Source: Aeromonas veronii (lineage in GTDB: Bacteria; Pseudomonadota; Gammaproteobacteria; Enterobacterales; Aeromonadaceae). From it: 22,500 nucleotides of DNA. The notes under the pieces were generated by a model that was given only the letters and a program-made list of their open reading frames with translations, was not told the DNA's origin and ran no database searches. This document shows positions 14,103 through 22,500 of this stretch, one piece after another (within the stretch, counting starts at the first letter, position 1; each line of letters begins with the position of its first letter). Made by a program: the position numbers and the translations under genes. Where the stretch lies: positions 3,650,001-3,672,500 of the forward strand of contig CP101033.1 of assembly GCA_041319085.1 (NCBI GenBank), given 5' to 3'.

Positions 14103-14129
14103 AGGGGGCCATCGGCCCCCTTCTCGTTT
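14103..14129 (+). terminator. Terminator of the Bcr/CflA exporter gene
   Basis: AGGGGGCC, loop ATC, GGCCCCCT (14103-14121) is followed by TCTCGTTT, about 25 bases after the stop. The stem is strong and the U-tract imperfect. Confidence 0.75.
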
Positions 14130-14212
14130 GTATCGCCTTTACAGCACATGGCCATCCGGCAGAGAGCCTGCGATGGCAACCCCACTCACTCGATGTCAGC
14201 GGAGAACTCCCG

Positions 14213-15262
14213 ATGAGCCACACTCTCAACGCAGCCCTGGTGGGCTATGGCTTTGCAGGCAAGACCTTCCACGCCCCCTTCCTCTCCACCACGCCGGGCT
14301 TGTCCCTGAGTTGGGTGGTGAGCCGCGATGCCACCAAGGTGCAAGCCGATCTGCCCGACTGCCGGGTCGGTTCGCTGGAGGAAGTGCTGAGGGATGAGAC
14401 CGTCGATTTGGTGGTGATCGCCACCCCCAACGACACCCACGCCTCTCTCGCCCGCCAGGCGCTGCTGGCAGGCAAACACGTGGTGATCGACAAACCCTTT
14501 GCACTGGATCTGGCCGAGGCGCAAGCGCTGGTCGAGCTGGCCGAAAAACAGCAGCGACTGCTCAGCATCTTCCACAACCGCCGTTGGGATGGCGATTTTC
14601 TCACCGTGCGCCGCCTGCTGGCAGAAGGGACGCTGGGGCAGATCGCCCAGTTCGAATCGCACTTCGATCGCTATCGCCCCGAGGTGCGCCGGCGCTGGCG
14701 CGAAGCGGGTGGCCCGGGCTCCGGCCTCTGGTTCGATCTCGGCCCCCACGTGCTGGATCAAGCGCTGCAGCTGTTCGGCCAGCCGGACTGGCTGCAGGCC
14801 GATCTGGCCGAGCAGCGCCCCGGCGCACTGGCGGACGACTATTTCCATGTGGTGCTGGGTTACGGCGCTCTGCGGGTTATTCTGCACGGCAGCTGTCTGG
14901 TTTCGGCCACCATGCCGCGTTTCGTGATCCACGGCAGCCAGGGCTCGTTTGTGAAATTCGGTATGGATGTGCAGGAAGATCAGCTCAAGCAGGGCTTGCG
15001 GCCACCGGCAGCGGATTGGGGCGTGGATGGTGCACCCGGTCAGCTCAGCCGCATTGTCGATGGTCAGTTACAACAGCAGAGCGTGGTGGGTGAGGCGGGG
15101 GATTATGGCGCCTACTATCTCGGCGTCTGTGCCGCCATCAAGGGCGAAGGGGGCAACCCGGTGCCAGCATGCGAAGCGCTGGCAGTGATGGCACTGCTGG
15201 ATCTGGCCCGTCAGAGCCACCTCGAGGGAAAACGGCTGCCCTGTCAGAAGCTGTCTGACTAA
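14213..15262 (+). CDS. ydgJ: Gfo/Idh/MocA-family oxidoreductase, YdgJ-like
   Basis: The 349-residue protein closely follows E. coli YdgJ along its length. The N-terminal Rossmann fold reads ALVGYGFAGKTFHAPF with the dinucleotide GxGxxG variant. VVIATPNDTH and GKHVVIDKPFA give the conserved EKP/DKP lysine, then FHNRRWDGDFLTV and GGPGSGLWFDLGPHVLDQA, where the histidine is the usual catalytic residue. It should oxidise or reduce a sugar-like substrate with NAD(P); the substrate is unknown even for YdgJ. GGAG stands 10 bases before ATG 14213. It is flanked by terminators and appears monocistronic. Confidence 0.9.
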   Translation: MSHTLNAALVGYGFAGKTFHAPFLSTTPGLSLSWVVSRDATKVQADLPDCRVGSLEEVLRDETVDLVVIATPNDTHASLARQALLAGKHVVIDKPFALDLAEAQALVELAEKQQRLLSIFHNRRWDGDFLTVRRLLAEGTLGQIAQFESHFDRYRPEVRRRWREAGGPGSGLWFDLGPHVLDQALQLFGQPDWLQADLAEQRPGALADDYFHVVLGYGALRVILHGSCLVSATMPRFVIHGSQGSFVKFGMDVQEDQLKQGLRPPAADWGVDGAPGQLSRIVDGQLQQQSVVGEAGDYGAYYLGVCAAIKGEGGNPVPACEALAVMALLDLARQSHLEGKRLPCQKLSD

Positions 15263-15571
15263 GGTGCGGGTCATCGGCCGCGCTTGACCGACCTTGACCT
15301 TGTTAAACCGCCAAGATATAGCAGTAAAGCGGTGTTTTATCTCGCAACTAGCGCCATTTGACGGCATCTTGCATTGATATCAGTCGTTGCAGTGGCGCTT
15401 TTTATCTACGGCACGAAAAAATGTCATTGTAATATCCGTTTTCATCGGTAGCTAATGGGGCTATATTGCGCCCGCCCGCTGCCTCCCGGCTTCTTGTTTC
15501 AATACCGGGAAACGGTGGGCACTGTGATGGTTGCACAGACCATCTCTCCATCTTTTTTTGAGGGAATGCAC
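15263..15571. other. Intergenic region between ydgJ and the lipoprotein gene
   Basis: These 309 bp hold a terminator-like structure (15350-15403) and the lipoprotein promoter (15439-15467). AGCGCCA (15350-15356) pairs with TGGCGCT (15393-15399) before TTTTT. GCAAC (15344-15348) and GTTGC (15386-15390) give a crossing, mutually exclusive or pseudoknotted pairing. I see no coding gene here. Confidence 0.45.
15439..15467 (+). promoter_or_regulatory. Candidate sigma-70 promoter of the lipoprotein gene
   Basis: TTTTCA (15439-15444), a 17-bp spacer and TATATT (15462-15467) match consensus at 4/6 and 5/6 positions. Initiation near 15474 would give a leader of about 98 bases before ATG 15572. Confidence 0.5.
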
Positions 15572-15787
15572 ATGAACAAAGTACTGGTAGCCGGTATCCT
15601 GGGTCTGATGTTGACTGCTTGCGGTCAGAAAGAAGAAAAAGCTGCCGCTCCTGCTGCTGCTCCGGCCGCCGAAGTTGCTGCAACTGTAGAAAAAGCCGCT
15701 AGCGAAGCGACTGCAACCGTAGAAAAAGCTGCTACCGAAGTGGCTACCAAGGTTGAAGCTGCAGTGAGCGATGCCAAGGCCAACTAA
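15572..15787 (+). CDS. Small alanine-rich lipoprotein with 11-residue repeats
   Basis: The 71-residue precursor has a type II signal peptide with lipobox LTAC (C17), so the mature protein of 55 residues is lipid-anchored; Gly at +2 favours sorting to the outer membrane. After a charged linker (QKEEKAAAPAAAPAAE) come three near-repeats of eleven residues: AATVEKAASEA, TATVEKAATEV and ATKVEAAVSDA. These should form a straight amphipathic or coiled-coil helix, in style similar to Lpp or LEA repeats. There are no residues suggesting catalysis. GAGGGA lies 6 bases before ATG 15572; the in-frame ATG at 15566 is too close to that signal. Its own promoter and a strong terminator suggest a single, well-expressed gene. 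I do not know the family name. Confidence 0.85.
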   Translation: MNKVLVAGILGLMLTACGQKEEKAAAPAAAPAAEVAATVEKAASEATATVEKAATEVATKVEAAVSDAKAN

Positions 15788-15806
15788 GGCTGCACCTCAT
15801 TCGAAG

Positions 15807-15841
15807 ACGGGTCCGAAGGCAACTTCGGGCCCGTTTTTTTT
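15807..15841 (+). terminator. Terminator of the lipoprotein gene
   Basis: A 12-bp stem (ACGGGTCCGAAG, loop GCAA, CTTCGGGCCCGT, one G-U pair) is followed by eight T residues. It also lies just past the 3' end of the convergent rimJ gene. Confidence 0.92.
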
Positions 15842-15850
15842 ATCTGTCGA

Positions 15851-16402
15851 TCAGGGCGACGGATTAATCAGCGAGGTGAGGATGTGATCCTCCCAGCGGC
15901 CATTGATCATCAGGTATGCCCGTGCGAATCCCTCCCGCTCGAAACCGAGCCGATCCAGCAGGGCGCCACTGCGCTGATTGGCTGGCATGTAGCAAGCCAT
16001 GATGCGATGCAGATCGTGCTCCCGAAACAGGTAGTCGATGGCGGCTGACAACGCCTCTCTCATCACCCCCTGCCCCTGATGCTGCTGGTCGATGGCATAG
16101 CCCAGATGACACGCCTTGAAGACCCCCATCAGGATATTGCTGAAATTGCAGGTGGCGATCACCCGCTCACCAGCCGGATCCAGCGCCACCAGATTGACGC
16201 CGGTGCCGTTGAAGAACTGGCTGTAGCTGTCCTGCAGCCGGGCATGCCAGTAAGAGAGGGTGTAAAAGTGCTCGTCCCGCAATGGCTCCCAGGGGGCGAG
16301 ATGGGTGCTGTTGCGCCGGTAGAAGTCGAGCATCATGGGGGCCTGATCCGGCGACAGTATGGTCAGATGGGTACGGGCCGTCTTGATATGTGGCAGCGCC
16401 AT
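15851..16402 (-). CDS. rimJ: Ribosomal-protein alanine N-acetyltransferase RimJ-like
   Basis: The 183-residue GNAT enzyme follows E. coli RimJ (194 aa) well: LAPWEPLRDEHFYT, NFSNILMGVFKACHLGYAID, the acetyl-CoA loop QQHQGQGVMREAL, then HRIMACYMPANQRSGALLDR and LGFEREGFARAYLMINGRW. RimJ acetylates the N-terminal alanine of ribosomal protein S5. I start at ATG 16402: its A is the last base of the preceding gene's TGA (TGATG overlap) and GGGAG lies 6 bases upstream, so the two genes are translationally coupled. An upstream in-frame ATG at 16426 is possible but unnecessary. Confidence 0.87.
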   Translation of the reverse strand: MALPHIKTARTHLTILSPDQAPMMLDFYRRNSTHLAPWEPLRDEHFYTLSYWHARLQDSYSQFFNGTGVNLVALDPAGERVIATCNFSNILMGVFKACHLGYAIDQQHQGQGVMREALSAAIDYLFREHDLHRIMACYMPANQRSGALLDRLGFEREGFARAYLMINGRWEDHILTSLINPSP

Positions 16403-16956
16403 CAGCACTCCCGCTGTCTTAGCCACTCGTCGCGCAGCAGGCTGTAGTGGGCATGGTCCACAATCCGGTTGCCCAGCCGCTCTGCGCGCCGGGTCACTCC
16501 CTCCAGCTGCATCCCGAGCCGCTCACAGACGGCTCTGCTTGGCTCGTTATCGGTGGCGGCGCTGATCTCCACCTTCTCCATCCCCATCTCTTCGAAGGCG
16601 TGGTGGATCAGGGCCTGACAGGCCCGGGTGATGATACCGTTGCCCTGCCAGCGCTCCGCCAGCCAGTAACCGATGACCACCTTGCCAAGGTCGTGATCGA
16701 TGCTGTTGTAACCGATGACCCCCACCACCTCCCCCTGATACTCGATGGCGGTGGTGAGCCCCTCACCGCGGGCAAACTTCTCAATGGCACTGCGAATGAA
16801 GAGGGCGCTGTCGACGGGGCGCTGGATCAGCGGCGGCCAGGGCAGCCACTGGGAGAGGTACTCCCGGTTGTCATGGCAGAGGGCAAACAGTTCGCTCGCC
16901 ATCTCGGGCTGCAAGAAGAGCAGCGCAAGCTCGTCGTCCAACTGCCATGAAAACAT
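16402..16956 (-). CDS. RimL-like GNAT N-acetyltransferase
   Basis: The 184-residue protein belongs to the RimL/YdaF branch of GNAT acetyltransferases. It has REYLSQWLPWP near the N-terminus, VVGVIGYNSID, KVVIGYWLAERWQGNGIIT as the acetyl-CoA binding strand and loop, then ALIHHAFEEMGMEKVEI and the LGMQLEGVTRRAE end. E. coli RimL acetylates the N-terminal serine of ribosomal protein L7/L12; the same job is plausible but similarity is moderate, so I give no symbol. AAAGGAGAATCCC precedes ATG 16956. The gene overlaps rimJ by one base, giving a two-gene acetyltransferase operon. Confidence 0.83.
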   Translation of the reverse strand: MFSWQLDDELALLFLQPEMASELFALCHDNREYLSQWLPWPPLIQRPVDSALFIRSAIEKFARGEGLTTAIEYQGEVVGVIGYNSIDHDLGKVVIGYWLAERWQGNGIITRACQALIHHAFEEMGMEKVEISAATDNEPSRAVCERLGMQLEGVTRRAERLGNRIVDHAHYSLLRDEWLRQREC

Positions 16957-17063
16957 GGGATTCTCCTTTCAAATCAGTGATCAAATAGCGAACCAGCCAC
17001 CCAATGTAGCCAATCGCCACTGGCCGCGCCAACCCTTTTACACAGCAGCTCCCCTCTTCCCAT

Positions 17064-17960
17064 TCACCCCTCGTTGCGCCAGCGCCTGGCCAACGTTCGG
17101 GCGGTGGCCAATACGGTTTCCCGGGCCGGATTGGGCCGCTTGCCACCGCGCCACGCCATCATCACATCCCAATGCTCCTGCGGCAGATTGCGCACATCGA
17201 GCCTGACCAGCCTCCCCACCTCCAGATCCCGCTTGATGGCCAGCTCCGGCATCAGGGTGATAAACCCGTGCTCCAGCGCCAGATCCCGCGCCGCACTGGC
17301 GGGCTGCACCGCATGCAGGGGGCTGGCCGCCCGCCGCAGCCGCCGCAACTGCTGGATAAAGACATCACACCCCGGCCCCCATACCTGGGGTGCCAGCCGC
17401 TGATCGGCGATATCCTCCAGGGTAAGGCCGTGACAACCAGCCAGCGGATGCAATGGCGAGGCGATGGCGATGATGGGGGAGCAGCAGAGCAGCTCCATCT
17501 GCAGACCCGCCACCGGTGGGCGCTTGAGCACAAAGCCGATATCGGCCTCCCCGGTCAGCAGCGACTGCATGATCTCGCCGGAGTGATCCGTGGTGCAGCG
17601 GATCTCGAACGGCTCGTCCACCAACTCCATCAGCAGTGAGCCAAACACCACCGAGGTGAGGGATGGCAGGCTGGATAGCCGAATACAGGGCAGCGCAGGC
17701 GCCCCCTGCAACGCCAGCCGCCCTTCGCTCAGGGTGGCCAGTGCCGAACGGGCCGATGGCAGAAACTGCTCGCAGGCACGGGTCGGCGTTACTCCGCGCC
17801 GATGGCGCTGAAACAGCGGCGCACCGAGACTGAGTTCGAGCTGGGCAATGCGCTGACTCACCAGTGGCTGCGACCAGCCACGAATGGCGGCAGCCTGACT
17901 GAAGCTGCCCAGCTCGGCGACATCCAGCAGCAGTTGCAGATCGTCCAGATCCATAGACAT
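17064..17960 (-). CDS. LysR-family transcriptional regulator
   Basis: The 298-residue protein has the LysR winged helix at the N-terminus (LQLLLDVAELGSFSQAAAIRG, then SQPLVSQRIAQLELSLGAPLF) followed by a periplasmic-binding-protein-like effector domain from about residue 90. I start at ATG 17960 (MSMDLDDLQLL), which has AGGA 8 bases upstream; the open frame back to 18104 would cover the mdtH start and is not conserved. It is divergent from the mdtH-like exporter with 91 bp between the starts, the classical arrangement for a LysR protein that controls the neighbouring gene. The effector is unknown. A stretch of unusual RRLRR residues lies in the effector domain (about 225-230). Confidence 0.88.
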   Translation of the reverse strand: MSMDLDDLQLLLDVAELGSFSQAAAIRGWSQPLVSQRIAQLELSLGAPLFQRHRRGVTPTRACEQFLPSARSALATLSEGRLALQGAPALPCIRLSSLPSLTSVVFGSLLMELVDEPFEIRCTTDHSGEIMQSLLTGEADIGFVLKRPPVAGLQMELLCCSPIIAIASPLHPLAGCHGLTLEDIADQRLAPQVWGPGCDVFIQQLRRLRRAASPLHAVQPASAARDLALEHGFITLMPELAIKRDLEVGRLVRLDVRNLPQEHWDVMMAWRGGKRPNPARETVLATARTLARRWRNEG

Positions 17961-17970
17961 AAATAATCCT

Positions 17971-18008
17971 GATATAAAATATAGGCAGTTGTCGTCTACC
18001 ACTATATC
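17971..18008. promoter_or_regulatory. Putative LysR-type operator between lysR-like gene and mdtH
   Basis: GATATA (17971-17976) and TATATC (18003-18008), with an inner TATAG (17980-17984) / CTATA (18002-18006), form an interrupted dyad in the 91-bp divergent region. LysR proteins bind such AT-rich dyads near their own promoter. Confidence 0.4.
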
Positions 18009-18051
18009 TAAACCCTCTCCAGAATAAAGGTATCTATGATGAGAGGGCGTT

Positions 18052-19248
18052 ATGGTCGATAGGGCGAGGTTTTGGGGACGCTGGTTTCTGGCGCTGGATA
18101 CCACACTGGTGATCCTGGGTTTCTTTGTGGTGATGCCGATGATCAGCCTGCGCTTCGTCGATCAGCTCGGTTGGGCTGCGGGTCTGGTGGGGCTAGCCCT
18201 CGGTCTGCGTCAGTTGACCCAGCAGGGGCTGGGGATCTTCGGCGGCTCCCTCGCTGACCGCTTCGGTGCTCGCCCGCTTATCGTCACCGGCATGCTGTTG
18301 CGCGCCGTCGGATTCGCCACCCTGGCCTGGGCCGACAGCGGCGCCATGCTGATCTTCTCCTGCTTTCTCTCGGGTCTGGGCGGCTGCCTGTTTGACCCGC
18401 CACGGGCCGCACTGGTGATCAAATTTACCCGCCCCCATGAGCGGGGCCGCTTCATCTCCCTGCTGATGATGCTGGAGAGCGCGGGAGCCGTGACTGGCGC
18501 CCTGCTCGGTAGTTGGCTGCTGCACTTTGACTTCACCTATGTTTGCCTGCTGGGCGCCGGGCTCTTTACCCTGGCCGCCCTGTGCAACTGGACGCTGCTG
18601 CCCGCCTATCGCCTCTCGGTCAAACCGACTCCGATGCGGGAAGGGTTGGGGCAGGTGCTGGCGGATCGCGCCTTCTGTCGGCTGGTGTTGATCCTGAGCG
18701 GCTACTACATGCTGTGGGTTCAGGTGATGCTGATCTTCCCCATTCTGGTCAAGCAGCTGGCTGGCACCACCACGGCGGTGGGCTGGATGTACAGCCTGGA
18801 AACGGCGCTGTCGCTGGCACTGCTCTACCCCATCGCCCGTTTCAGCGAGCGGCGCTATCGACTGGAGAGCCGACTGATGGCGGGTATCCTGCTGATGACG
18901 GTGGGGATTGGGCTGGTTGCGTTTGTCAGCACCCTCTCCGGCATCTTCGTGCTGCTGGCCTGCTTCTATCTGGGGATCATCATCTGCGAACCGGCGCGGG
19001 AGACCCTGATGACCAAGCTCGCCAACCCCAATGCCCGCGGCAGCTACATGGGCTTCAGTCGCCTCGGACTGGCGCTGGGAGGCATGACCGGCTACGTTGG
19101 CGGCGGTTCTCTCTATGACTTTTCGTTGCAACAGGGGCAACCGGCCCTCCCCTGGCTGGTGCTGGGCACCATAGGCGTCGCCACCATACTGATGCTCGCC
19201 CACTGCTTCTCCCACCGACCGGAACTGGGAATGAGAGCCGCCGCCTGA
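18052..19248 (+). CDS. mdtH: MdtH-type multidrug MFS exporter
   Basis: The 398-residue protein closely follows E. coli MdtH (402 aa): [38 protein letters not shown], the motif-A region [36 protein letters not shown] and [17 protein letters not shown]. It is a twelve-helix proton-driven exporter; in E. coli MdtH overproduction gives modest quinolone tolerance. ATG 18052 has GAGAGGG upstream and yields the normal N-terminus. It is divergent from a LysR gene that may regulate it. No clear terminator follows; a weak GACTG / CAGTC stem lies near 19260. Confidence 0.92.
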   Translation: MVDRARFWGRWFLALDTTLVILGFFVVMPMISLRFVDQLGWAAGLVGLALGLRQLTQQGLGIFGGSLADRFGARPLIVTGMLLRAVGFATLAWADSGAMLIFSCFLSGLGGCLFDPPRAALVIKFTRPHERGRFISLLMMLESAGAVTGALLGSWLLHFDFTYVCLLGAGLFTLAALCNWTLLPAYRLSVKPTPMREGLGQVLADRAFCRLVLILSGYYMLWVQVMLIFPILVKQLAGTTTAVGWMYSLETALSLALLYPIARFSERRYRLESRLMAGILLMTVGIGLVAFVSTLSGIFVLLACFYLGIIICEPARETLMTKLANPNARGSYMGFSRLGLALGGMTGYVGGGSLYDFSLQQGQPALPWLVLGTIGVATILMLAHCFSHRPELGMRAAA

Positions 19249-19325
19249 CGAACCACCTTGACTGCGGCAGTCCCGTCAACGGGGCTACCGCTCACCCATA
19301 TTCTGCAAGCCATCACAGCAAAAGG

Positions 19326-19353
19326 TTGCGAATTACAACTTTTACGTTATTTT
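19326..19353 (+). promoter_or_regulatory. Candidate promoter of the MarR-GNAT gene
   Basis: TTGCGA (19326-19331), a 16-bp spacer and TATTTT (19348-19353) form a plausible sigma-70 promoter. Its -10 overlaps the left arm of the palindrome at 19351-19373. Confidence 0.4.
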
Positions 19354-19373
19354 AGTTGTCATGCACAACTAAA
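19351..19373. promoter_or_regulatory. MarR-type operator palindrome
   Basis: TTTAGTTGT, spacer CATGC, ACAACTAAA: both 9-bp arms are perfect complements. A further half-site ACAACT lies at 19335-19340. The palindrome sits at the expected transcription start, 15 bases before the ATG of a gene with a MarR domain. Autorepression is the simplest reading. Confidence 0.8.
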
Positions 19374-19387
19374 CAAGAAACCACGAC

Positions 19388-20296
19388 ATGGATCCCCGTC
19401 CCCTGCGCGCCCTGTCACGCGATCTGGTTCGCGAACTCGGCATGCTCTCCCAGCAGAGCGGCAATCTGGCCCTCACCCCTATCGAGGCTCACCTGCTTAT
19501 CGAGCTGGAAAACGCCCCCGCCACCAACCAGCAACTGGCGGAAAAACTGTACATCGACAAATCCAACGCCAGCCGCCCGCTGGCCCGCCTCGCCGCACGG
19601 GAGCTTATCAGTTGGCACCCGCACCCCTCCGACGGACGTAGCAAGGAGGCCCGTCTCACCGTCAACGGTCAGGGGATGCTGCTGGAGTTGCACCGGGAGA
19701 TGGACAGGGCGATGGAAGAGATGCTGGCGCAGTTGAGCCTGACCGAGCGGGAGCAACTGTGGCAAGGGTTGCGGCTCTATCGCAGTGCCCTCTCCCGCAC
19801 CCGTCGCCAACAGGGTTACCAGATCCGCCCCATCACGGCGGCGGACAATCCCCAGATCGCCATGGTGATCCGCGCCGTATCGGCCGAATATGGCCTGACC
19901 GCCGACAAGGGCTATGGGGTCTCGGATCCCAATCTCGATACCCTCTCCCAAAGCTATCATGGGGAAAAGAGCCGCTACTGGGTCATCGAAGGACCGGACG
20001 GTTCCATCCTCGGCGGTGGTGGTATCGCGCCATTGGCAGGAGAGAAGGGAGTCTGCGAGCTGCAGAAGATGTACTTTATGCCCACCCTGCGCGGACTGGG
20101 CCTTGGCAAACGGCTGGTGTTGCAGGCGCTGGATGCCGCTCGTGGTTTGGGCTATCGCCGCTGCTATCTGGAGACCACTAAGGTACTGCGCGAAGCCACC
20201 AGCCTCTATGAATCACTGGGCTTTGAACACCTGCCCGGCCCCCTTGGCTGCACCGGCCACGGGGATTGCGAAATTTGTATGGTGAAATTACTGTGA
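19388..20296 (+). CDS. MarR-GNAT fusion: DNA-binding acetyltransferase
   Basis: The 302-residue protein joins two domains. Residues 1-135 are a MarR winged-helix domain ([20 protein letters not shown], the recognition region [12 protein letters not shown], and the wing [13 protein letters not shown]). Residues about 144-302 are a GNAT acetyltransferase ([18 protein letters not shown] as acetyl-CoA loop, [17 protein letters not shown] at the end). Such fusions are widespread, but the acetyl acceptor is mostly unknown. The link suggests acetylation of a small molecule or of a protein coupled to control of transcription. ATG 19388 is chosen as the first in-frame start after the operator; the Shine-Dalgarno sequence is weak (AAGAAA). 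It is a single gene ending before the rRNA operon's terminator. Confidence 0.9.
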   Translation: MDPRPLRALSRDLVRELGMLSQQSGNLALTPIEAHLLIELENAPATNQQLAEKLYIDKSNASRPLARLAARELISWHPHPSDGRSKEARLTVNGQGMLLELHREMDRAMEEMLAQLSLTEREQLWQGLRLYRSALSRTRRQQGYQIRPITAADNPQIAMVIRAVSAEYGLTADKGYGVSDPNLDTLSQSYHGEKSRYWVIEGPDGSILGGGGIAPLAGEKGVCELQKMYFMPTLRGLGLGKRLVLQALDAARGLGYRRCYLETTKVLREATSLYESLGFEHLPGPLGCTGHGDCEICMVKLL

Positions 20297-20366
20297 TCCG
20301 ACAACAAGTACAGAAAGCGTGGGATAAGGCAAGTCAATTATCATGATATTCACTGAATTGCAGGAA

Positions 20367-20396
20367 ATAAAAAACCCCGCTCATCGAGCGGGGTTT
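20367..20396 (-). terminator. Terminator of the rRNA operon
   Basis: On the minus strand AAACCCCGCTC, loop GAT, GAGCGGGGTTT is followed by TTTATT. It lies 12 bases after the 5S gene. The stem would also work for the MarR-GNAT transcript arriving on the plus strand. Confidence 0.92.
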
Positions 20397-20407
20397 CTTG
20401 TATTGGG

Positions 20408-20525
20408 TGCCTGGCAGTGTCCTACTCTCGCATGGCGAATGCCACACTACCATCGGCGCTACCGCGTTTCACTTCTGAGTTCGGCATGGGATCAGGTGGT
20501 TCCACGGCGCTATGGCCGCCAGGCA
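20408..20525 (-). rRNA. rrf: 5S ribosomal RNA
   Basis: Read on the minus strand the gene starts TGCCTGGCGGCCATAGCG and ends CACTGCCAGGCA, which pair as helix I. The internal segments CCACCTGATCCCATGCCGA and GAACTCAGAAGTGAAACG are typical gammaproteobacterial 5S. Length is about 118 bases; each end may be off by one or two bases. Confidence 0.96.
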
Positions 20526-20604
20526 AATTCTTCAATCTGTGAAAGCTGATGTAAGTAATTCGTTCATTCGCTACAAGGCCCAGAACACTTCTTGGGTGTT
20601 GTAT
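20526..20604 (-). other. 23S-5S spacer
   Basis: This short spacer holds an AACAC / GTGTT stem (around 20586-20601) close to the 23S 3' end, probably part of the processing stalk. There is no tRNA gene in it. Confidence 0.6.

Positions 20605-22500
<1,896 letters not shown>

Overview
The window looks like an ordinary chromosomal stretch of a gammaproteobacterium, most probably Aeromonas. I infer this from GC-rich coding DNA, Enterobacterales/Vibrionales-type orthologues (PurHD, ZntR-ArfA, RdgB-HemW, RimJ, MdtH, a YdgJ-like oxidoreductase) and a gammaproteobacterial 5S/23S rRNA end. No database search was possible, so the genus is an inference.

Layout. 1-398 (+) is the 3' part of a gamma-class carbonic anhydrase, facing an exported SAM hydrolase-family protein (479-1387, -) across a shared terminator. 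An unrecognised 154-aa protein (1586-2050, +) and an RhlE-type DEAD-box helicase (2262-3512, +) follow. Next come two overlapping minus-strand genes for soluble cytochrome b562 and a membrane cytochrome b561, which probably form an electron-transfer pair. A complete 1501-bp Tn5/IS50-like insertion sequence (4840-6340) with an 8-bp target duplication follows. It sits in the middle of what was the hairpin terminator of the purHD operon. purD and purH (6384-9377, -) follow, with two AAACGTTT palindromes upstream that resemble PurR operators.

9794-10703 (+) carries zntR (zinc-responsive MerR regulator) and arfA (ribosome rescue). arfA has a stem-loop in its last codons, as expected for a gene expressed from truncated mRNA. 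It converges on hemW and rdgB (10843-12675, -). A Bcr/CflA-type drug exporter, a YdgJ-like Gfo/Idh/MocA oxidoreductase and a small alanine-rich lipoprotein follow on the plus strand. Then come a RimL-like/RimJ acetyltransferase pair and a LysR regulator on the minus strand. The LysR gene is divergent from an MdtH-type exporter (18052-19248, +). A MarR-GNAT fusion gene (19388-20296, +) has a perfect 9+9-bp operator-like palindrome just before its start. The window ends in the 3' end of an rRNA operon on the minus strand (5S, then the 3' two thirds of 23S).

I see no defence island, prophage, CRISPR array or clear new system. The observations most worth checking are the IS inserted inside the purHD terminator hairpin, the arfA 3' in-ORF hairpin, the ZntR in which zinc ligand His119 is Arg, the MarR-GNAT operator, and the exported SAM hydrolase-family protein.
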